From Thermoplasmatota archaeon (GTDB lineage Archaea; Thermoplasmatota; E2; DHVEG-1): a stretch of 20,704 nucleotides of DNA. Numbering within the stretch: position 1 is the stretch's first letter; each line of letters starts with the position of its first letter. The stretch lies in assembly GCA_022866015.1 (NCBI GenBank), contig JALHTX010000309.1, forward strand, positions 1 through 20,704, in the 5' to 3' direction. The notes under the pieces are model-generated. The model searched no databases. It was not told where the DNA came from and was given only the letters and a program-made list of their open reading frames with translations. Shown one piece after another: positions 14,699 to 20,704 of the stretch. A program made the translations under genes and the position numbers.

Positions 14699-15271
14699 AT
14701 GGTTAAAATTTTCGTTGTTGATAATGGTGGTCAGTGGACTCATCGTGAATGGCGTACTTTGCGTGACCTTAATGTTGAAACAAAGATAGTTACTAATAAT
14801 ATTTCTTTTGATGAACTAGTAAAAGAAGATATCAATGGCTTGGTTTTATCTGGTGGTGCACCAAGAATTGGTCTTAATGAGACTCTTGGAAATATTGATG
14901 AATACCTTGAAAAAGCAAATTTTCCTATTTTAGGTATTTGTGCTGGTCATCAGTATATGGCTCATTTTTTTGGTGGAGTGGCAAAACCTGCAAAAAAACC
15001 AGAGTATGGCAAAATAGAACTAATTATTTTAAAAGAAGATGCTATTTTCAAAGGAGTCCCTAAAAAATCCATTGTTTGGGAATCACATAATGATGAAGTT
15101 ACAAAACTCCCCATTAGTTTTATTTGTCTTGCTGAAAGCGAAAGCTGTAAAATTCAGGCTATGAAACATAAAAATAAACCATTTTATGGGCTTCAGTTTC
15201 ATCCTGAAGTAGAGCATACAGAATATGGTGAATTGATTTTTAAAAACTTTGTGAAACTCTGTAAAATATAA
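14699..15271 (+). CDS. guaAa: GMP synthase subunit A (glutamine amidotransferase)
   Basis: The 190-residue product is a class I glutamine amidotransferase that releases ammonia from glutamine for GuaAb. The triad is visible: nucleophile C81 in GICAGHQ, and H168 and E170 in HPEVEHTEYG. The N-terminal KIFVVDNGGQW and LSGGAPRIG segments fit the GuaA branch. ATG 14699 follows GGGAG with a seven-base spacer and starts the canonical MVKIFVVDNGG; TTG 14681 would only add six residues inside guaAb. It ends the purine operon and converges with ubiX, 20 bases apart. Confidence 0.95.
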   Translation: MVKIFVVDNGGQWTHREWRTLRDLNVETKIVTNNISFDELVKEDINGLVLSGGAPRIGLNETLGNIDEYLEKANFPILGICAGHQYMAHFFGGVAKPAKKPEYGKIELIILKEDAIFKGVPKKSIVWESHNDEVTKLPISFICLAESESCKIQAMKHKNKPFYGLQFHPEVEHTEYGELIFKNFVKLCKI

Positions 15272-15291
15272 AGTTAAAAAAACAAAAATCT

Positions 15292-15852
15292 TTATTTCCA
15301 GCGTTCAAAAAGAGAATGATTAATATTTAGTTGATCAAGTATTTTACCAACTATAAAATCAACAATGTCATCTAGTTTTTTAGGTTTATAATAAAAACCA
15401 GGCATTGCAGGAAGGATCGTTGCACCGGCAAGATTTATTTTTTCAATATTTTGAATAAAAGGTAGATTCAAAGGTGTTTCACGAGGGACTATAATTAATT
15501 TTTTTCCTTCTTTTAGAATACAACTAGCTGCTCTGCTAGTAAGAGCATCTCCATAACCATTTGCTATTGCAGATAGTGTTTTCATGCTACAGGGACAAAT
15601 AATCATTGCATCTAGTTTAAAAGAACCACTAGCAGGCCCTGCAAACATATCATCATTTTCATAATAAAAATCAGTTGTTTTCTTCAATTCAGAAAACATA
15701 TAATTTGTTTCATGTTCTATGATTTTTTTAGCATCATCTGAAACAATTAAATGTGTTTGAATTCCTGCTTTTTTAAGTTCTTCTAAAAGACGAATACCAT
15801 AAATGCTACCTGATGCCCCACCAATAGAAAGTAAAACCTTCATAATAATCAT
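15292..15852 (-). CDS. ubiX: UbiX/Pad1-type flavin prenyltransferase
   Basis: The 186-residue product would attach a dimethylallyl group to reduced FMN to form the prenylated flavin cofactor of UbiD-type decarboxylases. Motifs are GGASGSIYG (11-19), CPCSMKTLSAIANG, RETPLNLP and MPGFYYKP, all expected for the family. ATG 15852 directly follows the TAA of the GGGP synthase gene; ATG 15843 (MKVLLSIGG) is an equally good start three codons in. It forms a two-gene operon with the isoprenoid lipid enzyme, which is a logical pairing because both use prenyl phosphates. No ubiD is in the window. Length is normal. Confidence 0.92.
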   Translation of the reverse strand: MIIMKVLLSIGGASGSIYGIRLLEELKKAGIQTHLIVSDDAKKIIEHETNYMFSELKKTTDFYYENDDMFAGPASGSFKLDAMIICPCSMKTLSAIANGYGDALTSRAASCILKEGKKLIIVPRETPLNLPFIQNIEKINLAGATILPAMPGFYYKPKKLDDIVDFIVGKILDQLNINHSLFERWK

Positions 15853-16590
15853 TTATTCTTCTATTGCTTTTATAATTTCCCTAAGTGTTTTTTCAACATT
15901 TTTATCTTTTTCAAAAGTGGTACCTGTAACAATTATATCTGCACCTGCTAGAGCTTTTTCATGAGCTGTTTTAGCAGAACGAATACCGCCACCTACTATA
16001 AGTGGAATATTTATATTTTTCTTAACTGCTGCAATCATCTCGTTTTTTACAGGTTCAGGTGCACCTGATCCTGCTTCAAGATAAAAAAATTTCATTCCAA
16101 AATATTGCGTTGAAAGGGCATAACCAACAGCAGTCTGTAAGTCATCACGTTTTACTAAATCAACTTGCCCCATTTTACCTGCAGTCATACCCGGTTCAAC
16201 TATTAGATAACCCATAGATATTGGTTCAATTCCAACGTGCTTAATAAATGGTGATCCTTGAACATGCTCACGGATTACAAAACCAAGATTGCGTGAATTT
16301 AGGCAACTCATAAAAAATATAGCATCTGCATATTTACTAAGAAATTTTGCACCAGAGGGAAATAATATAACCGGAAGGTTAGAATTTTCTTTTACTGCTT
16401 TTACTGTCTCATCTACTTGTTTACTGGATGAAAGAGTAGATCCTCCAACCATAATAGCAGAAGACCCTATATCTTCTGCAAGTTTTGAAAGTTTACCTGC
16501 CTCTTGTGGCGTTTGATCCTCAGGGTCAAGTAATGAGAAATGAAGTTTCTTCTCGCCTACCTTTTTTAGGATATCGTCTGTAACGCTCAT
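15853..16590 (-). CDS. Geranylgeranylglyceryl phosphate synthase
   Basis: The 245-residue TIM-barrel protein joins geranylgeranyl diphosphate to sn-glycerol 1-phosphate, the first committed step of archaeal ether lipid synthesis. It shows HFSLLDPED (17-25), MVGGSTLSS (47-55), YLEAGSGAPEPV (170-181, glycerol-phosphate binding) and GGGIRS (200-205, phosphate binding). Length and motifs fit the archaeal GGGPS group more than the bacterial PcrB form. This is strong evidence that the host is an archaeon. A TATA box TTTAAATA lies about 24 bases before the ATG, so the mRNA is probably leaderless. ubiX follows without any gap. Confidence 0.93.
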   Translation of the reverse strand: MSVTDDILKKVGEKKLHFSLLDPEDQTPQEAGKLSKLAEDIGSSAIMVGGSTLSSSKQVDETVKAVKENSNLPVILFPSGAKFLSKYADAIFFMSCLNSRNLGFVIREHVQGSPFIKHVGIEPISMGYLIVEPGMTAGKMGQVDLVKRDDLQTAVGYALSTQYFGMKFFYLEAGSGAPEPVKNEMIAAVKKNINIPLIVGGGIRSAKTAHEKALAGADIIVTGTTFEKDKNVEKTLREIIKAIEE

Positions 16591-16614
16591 CTGAGCCAGC
16601 CAATCAAAAACTAG

Positions 16615-16622
16615 TATTTAAA
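16615..16622 (-). promoter_or_regulatory. TATA box of the GGGP synthase-ubiX operon
   Basis: TTTAAATA on the minus strand, ending 24 bases before the ATG at 16590. The sequence is identical to the TATA box of the radical SAM gene at 5609, which supports this as the consensus in this genome. Confidence 0.55.
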
Positions 16623-16688
16623 AATGTCCATATATAACCAAAACAAACAATTATACCAACAAATATATCAATTAAAAAGGTTAACAAT

Positions 16689-17456
16689 ATGACTAAAAAC
16701 CTTGTTAATCCAAATAATACAGATGCCTTAGAATTTATTAAGAAAAACCATACAAATAAACCTGATAAAACAATGCTCATACTTGCTGGAGACTGCTTGA
16801 TAGATTATAAAGGCAGAGCTCGTTCTCTTCTGGATTGGGGTGAACGAGTAATTATGATTAAACAAGATGGAACATTACTTGTTCATCAACCGGAGATGCG
16901 TGAACCAATAAACTGGCAACCAACAGGTAGTAAAACGGAGTTTAAAATAAAAGAGGATAAATTAGTTTTAAAATCATATATTAAAAAACCTCCAGAAAAA
17001 ATGAAAATAAAATTCAGAAATATAAAATTTATAACAGCAATTTCTCTTAAAGATAAAGCAAAACTAATAATTTCTGGAATGGAACTAGATTTTGTTAATC
17101 AAATCATAAACAACCCATCTATTATTGAAGAAGGACTCAGAGTAGTCAAAAGAGAAAAACCTGTAAAATCAGGGATGATTGATTTGTTTTGTTATGATAA
17201 AAATCATACACCTGTGATAATAGAGGTTAAAAGAAGTCTTGCAAATATTAGTTCTGTTCATCAGTTACGAATGTATGTAAAAGATACCAAAAAAGATGTT
17301 GATAAAGCAAATGTTCGAGGAATATTATGTGCACCTAAGATTCCTGATATGGTTAAGCATCTTCTTTTAGATTATGGACTTGAATGGATAGAAGTAGAAA
17401 GAAAAATAATGCTTCCTGATGACAAACAAAAAACATTAAAAGAATTTGCAGAATAA
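16689..17456 (+). CDS. nucS: Endonuclease NucS (EndoMS mismatch endonuclease)
   Basis: The 255-residue product is the archaeal/actinobacterial NucS, which cuts both strands at mismatches and replaces MutS-MutL repair. The N-terminal DNA-binding domain has the typical DYKGRARSLLDWGERVIMIK (39-58) and INWQPTGSK (74-82). The nuclease core is complete: D165 in GMIDLF, E179 and K181 in IIEVKR, and Q192. The C-terminus after VERK lacks an obvious PCNA-binding QxxLxxFF motif, but KQKTLKEFAE at the end resembles a reduced one. AAAGG with an eight-base spacer precedes the ATG. A zinc-ribbon ORF starts two bases after its stop. Confidence 0.93.
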   Translation: MTKNLVNPNNTDALEFIKKNHTNKPDKTMLILAGDCLIDYKGRARSLLDWGERVIMIKQDGTLLVHQPEMREPINWQPTGSKTEFKIKEDKLVLKSYIKKPPEKMKIKFRNIKFITAISLKDKAKLIISGMELDFVNQIINNPSIIEEGLRVVKREKPVKSGMIDLFCYDKNHTPVIIEVKRSLANISSVHQLRMYVKDTKKDVDKANVRGILCAPKIPDMVKHLLLDYGLEWIEVERKIMLPDDKQKTLKEFAE

Positions 17457-17458
17457 AA

Positions 17459-17614
17459 ATGTTAAAAGAAAAAGAACAAGAATACAAATGTAAATATTGC
17501 GGTATAAAAATGCATAAATTTGATTATGAAAACTATAATGGCTACTGCGGTAAATGTAAAGAAATTTTGGAATGGAAAAAAATTCTTGAAAATACAAAAA
17601 AATTTAAAAAATAA
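17459..17614 (+). CDS. 51-residue zinc-ribbon protein next to nucS
   Basis: The product has the pattern CxxC-x15-CxxC (C11, C14, C30, C33: CKYCG and CGKC), a classic four-Cys zinc ribbon, flanked by a charged N-terminus and a Lys-rich C-terminal helix. I do not recognise a named family. It begins two bases after the nucS stop, so the two are probably translated from one mRNA. The last 11 bases overlap the convergent IMPase gene, and seven T residues after its stop could end the transcript. It might bind nucleic acid or NucS, but this is only suggested by position. Confidence 0.65.
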   Translation: MLKEKEQEYKCKYCGIKMHKFDYENYNGYCGKCKEILEWKKILENTKKFKK

Positions 17615-18383
17615 TTTTTTTGATTAAATCCATATTACACGCAGCAACAACACTAGTTCGTTCTTCTAAATTAAAAGGCATATCAAAATCTTCACCAGAA
17701 ATATTTGTAACAAAACCACCAGCCTGGCGAAGAATCAAAGTCGATGCAGCAATATCAATAACTCTAAGATATTCTTTTCCAACAATAAAATAATCAAGAC
17801 CACCAATTGCAACCATACACAACTCAAGAGAAGAAGACCCAAGAGATCGAACTTTATCTCTTTTAGCAAACTTCAAAGTTACTTTATCAGAGTTTTTACC
17901 GAGTGCAAGAGAAGATAAAAGCTCTTTATCAGGAACCTCAGGGACACAAAAATGTTTACCATTTAAAAAAGCACCAAAGCCTTTCTCAGCAGTATAAACA
18001 TCACCGGTTGGAATATTTTTAACAATACCATACTCGACATCACTAATACGCTTTTTACCAACACCGATAGACACGGAATAAAAAGGGATACCTCGATACG
18101 CATTACGAGTGCCATCAAGTGGATCTAAAACAAAAGTATATTTTCCACCTTTATCAATAAAACCTGCTTCTTCACTTAAAACATTAACTTTTACTTTAGA
18201 TTTATTAATTATATTTAGCGCAACATCCTCTGCAAGTTTATCGACAAACTTAGTAGCAGTCCCATCTGCACCAAGACCAACAGTATTTCCAAATCTATAA
18301 AAATCAGTAACATAGGATTTTTTTACTTTTCTTGCGACACCATCCGCGGTTTTTTGAGCTAACATTTTGATGTTTTCATCCAT
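17604..18383 (-). CDS. Inositol monophosphatase / fructose-1,6-bisphosphatase family protein
   Basis: The 259-residue product is a Mg2+-dependent sugar phosphatase of the archaeal IMPase/FBPase type, often active on both inositol 1-phosphate and fructose 1,6-bisphosphate. Metal-binding motifs are EE (71-72 in LSEEAG), DPLDGTRN (87-94) and VIDIAAS (about 209-215), with D in place for the third site. It is the last gene of a minus-strand group, 18 bases after the small multidrug export family gene. It converges with the nucS operon. Which activity dominates (gluconeogenesis or inositol lipid synthesis) cannot be read from the sequence. Confidence 0.88.
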   Translation of the reverse strand: MDENIKMLAQKTADGVARKVKKSYVTDFYRFGNTVGLGADGTATKFVDKLAEDVALNIINKSKVKVNVLSEEAGFIDKGGKYTFVLDPLDGTRNAYRGIPFYSVSIGVGKKRISDVEYGIVKNIPTGDVYTAEKGFGAFLNGKHFCVPEVPDKELLSSLALGKNSDKVTLKFAKRDKVRSLGSSSLELCMVAIGGLDYFIVGKEYLRVIDIAASTLILRQAGGFVTNISGEDFDMPFNLEERTSVVAACNMDLIKKIIF

Positions 18384-18401
18384 AAACCATTACCTTATAA
18401 T

Positions 18402-18884
18402 TTAGTTAAAATTAAAACCAAATATATTACCAAACAATAATGTCAACGAAATCATAATAACAGCAGCCGTAAGAAGACCAAAAAATATTGTAATAAGAGA
18501 TTTTGAAAATTTTAAATTAAAAAGATAAGCAATAAGTGAACCAGTCCAAGCACCAGTAAAAGGCAAGGGTATTGCTATAAAAATAAACAAACCTATATGT
18601 TCATATCTCTGAATTGTAGCGTCAGCTCGCTTCCTAGTTCGTGCAAAAAACCAGTCCATAACCCTGATCCAAAACTTGTATCTTCGCAAGAATTTTTCAA
18701 CATATTTAAAAAACAACAAAATAAAAGGAACAGGGAGCATATTACCAATAACAGCAAGGGGTAATGCTTGCCACCAAGGCCATTTCAAAAAAAGCATAGC
18801 ATATGGAATAACATACCTTGCTTCTAACCAAGGAAACATAGAAAAAAGAAAAATCTGAAACCACTCAGGTAACATTTCAAACAT
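18402..18884 (-). CDS. Small multidrug export family membrane protein (PF06695-like)
   Basis: The 160-residue protein is hydrophobic with about four membrane helices and matches the family annotated as putative small multidrug export protein. Typical signs are FPWLEARYVIPYA near the N-terminus, the GNMLPVPFILLFF helix, and the signature PLPFTGAWTGSLIAYLF (about 106-122). A basic amphipathic segment (RRYKFWIRVMDWFFARTRKR) joins the helices on the cytoplasmic side. Substrate and transport activity are not established for most members. The ATG lies three bases after the pyrC stop, so the genes are translationally linked. Confidence 0.85.
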   Translation of the reverse strand: MFEMLPEWFQIFLFSMFPWLEARYVIPYAMLFLKWPWWQALPLAVIGNMLPVPFILLFFKYVEKFLRRYKFWIRVMDWFFARTRKRADATIQRYEHIGLFIFIAIPLPFTGAWTGSLIAYLFNLKFSKSLITIFFGLLTAAVIMISLTLLFGNIFGFNFN

Positions 18885-18887
18885 ATT

Positions 18888-20174
18888 CTATGCACCAGCA
18901 AACCTTCCAAAACCTTGTTTAACCTGGATTTCACAATCATCTATAACCTTTTCCCCACGAATAAAAATACTCTCTGGAAAAACCGCAGGCCAATTTTCAA
19001 AAGGAGTCCAACCACAACGAGAATGCAAATTTTCAGATTTAATTTTACAATCTTTTTTTATATCAACTACAATAAAATCAGCATCATAACCGGGTTCAAA
19101 ATGACCTTTACTAACACCTAAAAGATTAGCAGGAGTATTACACATTAAAGAAACCAAACGCTGAAAACTGATTATTTCTTTTTTTGCAAAATACAAAAAC
19201 ATAGGATATATAGTCTCAACGCCGGGGACACCACTTGGAACAACATCAAAATCCCCTATTTTTTCCTCACGAGTATGAGGAGCATGATCAGACTCAAGAA
19301 CATCAACACAACCAGATTTAACACAAGAAAATAAAGATTCTTTATCAAAACCAGTTCTAATAGGAGGATTAACCTTAAATAAACCCTCTGAACCCATATT
19401 ATTTTTAACATTTAAAAGACAATGATGAGGTGTTATACCAAAACTAACATTACTAGGTTTTTTCTTTAAAAGCTCAAGACCCTCACAAGACGAAACATGA
19501 CAAACATGTACTCTAGTATTAAGTCCCTTTGCTGCATGTAAAACCTCATTTATAGATAACTCTTCACAAACACCTGGGCGAAAACGCATATGATCTGATA
19601 AGTTAGTCTCAATTTTTTTATGTTTAATAAGACATTCTTCATCTTCTGCATGAACAAGAATTATCCTATTTGAAATACTTGCTAGGTCAAAAGTCTCACG
19701 AAGATGTTTTTTATCAAAAGACAAAGAAAGAGTACTACTACCTAAAAAAAGTTTGAAACCACTACATTTTTTCCCAATTTTTTCAATAAGTTTAAAGTTA
19801 TCATTTGTAATACCTGCATAAATTCCAAAATCAATAATAGATTTACTCTCGGCAATATTTATCTTATCATTAATTGTTTCAACACTAGTTGTCTGAGGAA
19901 TAGTGTTTGGCATATCAAAAACACAGCTGATGCCTCCAAAAGCTGCTGCAACACTACCAGTATACCAATCTTCTTTATTAGTAAGTCCTGGCTCACGGAA
20001 ATGAACATGAATATCAACACCTGTGGGTAAAATAAGTTTATTTTGAAAATCAAGGGTTTTCTCGCCTTCTAAACTCTTTTTTATCTGTGTTATTTTCCCA
20101 TTATCAATACAAATACAGCAATTCTCAAAACTACCACGGAAAAAAATTTTACCTTTAACAACCAACTCACTCAT
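18888..20174 (-). CDS. pyrC: Dihydroorotase
   Basis: The 428-residue product is a type I dihydroorotase, which cyclises carbamoyl aspartate to dihydroorotate in pyrimidine synthesis. The zinc-binding DIHVHFREPG (54-63), the carboxylated Lys in GFKLFLGSS, HAEDE, HVCHVSS, the substrate-binding VNPPIR and the catalytic Asp in ESDHAPHT are all present. The open frame runs further upstream, but the start at 20174 (MSELVVKGK) is chosen because AAGGAG lies nine bases before it and family length fits. It overlaps the end of the AMMECR1 gene by eight bases. The stop is TAG. Confidence 0.94.
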   Translation of the reverse strand: MSELVVKGKIFFRGSFENCCICIDNGKITQIKKSLEGEKTLDFQNKLILPTGVDIHVHFREPGLTNKEDWYTGSVAAAFGGISCVFDMPNTIPQTTSVETINDKINIAESKSIIDFGIYAGITNDNFKLIEKIGKKCSGFKLFLGSSTLSLSFDKKHLRETFDLASISNRIILVHAEDEECLIKHKKIETNLSDHMRFRPGVCEELSINEVLHAAKGLNTRVHVCHVSSCEGLELLKKKPSNVSFGITPHHCLLNVKNNMGSEGLFKVNPPIRTGFDKESLFSCVKSGCVDVLESDHAPHTREEKIGDFDVVPSGVPGVETIYPMFLYFAKKEIISFQRLVSLMCNTPANLLGVSKGHFEPGYDADFIVVDIKKDCKIKSENLHSRCGWTPFENWPAVFPESIFIRGEKVIDDCEIQVKQGFGRFAGA

Positions 20175-20704
20175 TAAGCGTCTTCTCCTTAACCTCTCCT
20201 CTAGGTTTAATCTCTGTAAAAACCTGGCCGCCAAACTTGTAAACCTTAGTTTGTTTATCAAACCATGCACCAGGCATAAGCCCTGCTTTAATACAAGTAT
20301 GACTAAGAAATTCTTCTTTATCCCAGCCCTGCTCCACAGGCACCTGCGGTAACAATAAACCCTTGTAATAGCCCTGTTCAATAATAAGACCATCACGACC
20401 AATAACAATATTTTTTAGATAATCCTCAGGTTTACTAACTTTAATTATTTCAGGGGGAGATAAAACCGTAACCTCAACAACAATATCATCTAGCTCTTTA
20501 ACTTCAAGTGGTGGAAAACGCGGGTCACTAGTTGCGGATGCAGCACCCTCAGCAATAGCATCACACAAACTCATAATAGGCAAAGGTATGCCAATACAAC
20601 CTCTAAGATCATGATCTGAATAAGTATGAATTGTAACAAAAGCACCTTGTTTTTCATTAAAAAAACCAGAAAACTTGCAAACAGGAATTTTTTTATTTTT
20701 TACA
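20167..20704 (-). CDS. AMMECR1 domain protein, 5' end outside window
   Basis: The reading frame is open to the window edge, so only the last 178 or so residues are seen. It carries the AMMECR1 hallmark LRGCIG in DLRGCIGIPLP, preceded by GAFVTI, then SDPRFPPLEVKELDDIVVEV and TVLSPPE, and the C-terminal segments GLLLPQVPVEQGWDKEEFL and KAGLMPGAWFD. TTG 20583 is internal and is not a start. Function is not settled; related archaeal proteins are found fused or linked to Memo-like and radical SAM domains. It overlaps pyrC by eight bases and may share its transcript. Confidence 0.9.
   Translation of the reverse strand, partial: VKNKKIPVCKFSGFFNEKQGAFVTIHTYSDHDLRGCIGIPLPIMSLCDAIAEGAASATSDPRFPPLEVKELDDIVVEVTVLSPPEIIKVSKPEDYLKNIVIGRDGLIIEQGYYKGLLLPQVPVEQGWDKEEFLSHTCIKAGLMPGAWFDKQTKVYKFGGQVFTEIKPRGEVKEKTLNE

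Noticed and set aside
20175..20408. N-terminal extension of dihydroorotase
   Set aside because: The extension is basic, unlike the family, and lies inside the AMMECR1 coding region; a Shine-Dalgarno marks the start at 20174.
1..20704. CRISPR array, insertion sequence or replication origin
   Set aside because: No regularly spaced repeats, no transposase or integrase reading frame, and no origin-box cluster or Cdc6/Orc1 gene was seen.

Overview
The window is archaeal chromosomal DNA, AT-rich (roughly 30% G+C by eye). The evidence is gene content: a two-gene GMP synthase (separate amidotransferase and ATP-pyrophosphatase subunits), geranylgeranylglyceryl phosphate synthase for ether lipids, NucS/EndoMS, a topoisomerase IA with C-terminal zinc ribbons, and archaeal TATA boxes placed so that several genes look leaderless. 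A euryarchaeon is likely. Thermoplasmatota would fit the secreted BNR/CARDB protein, but this is an inference and not proven.

Layout. 1-1189: C-terminal part of an FtsX-type ABC permease, split by an in-frame TAG. 1190-2887: two small single-gene units (a DUF2284 metal-binding protein with clearly different base composition, and a GNAT acetyltransferase) set among tRNA-3'-end-like sequence fragments. 2888-7082: two convergent B12-binding-type radical SAM genes and a divergent CapK/phenylacetate-CoA-ligase-like adenylating enzyme. 7164-9306: a 54-residue Cys protein behind a perfect 16-bp palindrome, an endonuclease V-type pyrimidine dimer glycosylase, a degenerate class II aldolase and mtnA. 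9312-11105 (minus): a secreted BNR/CARDB protein broken by two TAA codons. 11177-13179 (minus): topoisomerase IA broken by one TAA and one frameshift. 13296-15271: purE-guaAb-guaAa purine operon. 15292-16590 (minus): GGGP synthase and a UbiX-type flavin prenyltransferase. 16689-17614: nucS plus a 51-residue zinc-ribbon protein. 17604-20704 (minus): AMMECR1-pyrC-small multidrug export family protein-IMPase/FBPase, closely packed.

How the genes work together. The right half is central metabolism: purine and pyrimidine synthesis, lipid backbone formation, sugar/inositol phosphate hydrolysis and mismatch repair. The left half is more accessory. The radical SAM enzymes would release 5'-deoxyadenosine, and the mtnA-aldolase pair downstream belongs to the family of salvage pathways that can deal with it; this link is an inference.

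The most unusual property is that four of about twenty genes carry lesions that each look like a single base change: one in-frame TAG, three in-frame TAA, one lost A in an A-run, and one ATG replaced by ATC behind a perfect Shine-Dalgarno. Since TAA and TAG are also the real terminators of intact neighbours, genetic-code change is unlikely; sequence error or gene decay must be separated by read-level evidence. Once the broken genes are annotated as spans, no gene-free stretch exceeds 300 bases. I see no CRISPR array, transposase, rRNA or complete tRNA.
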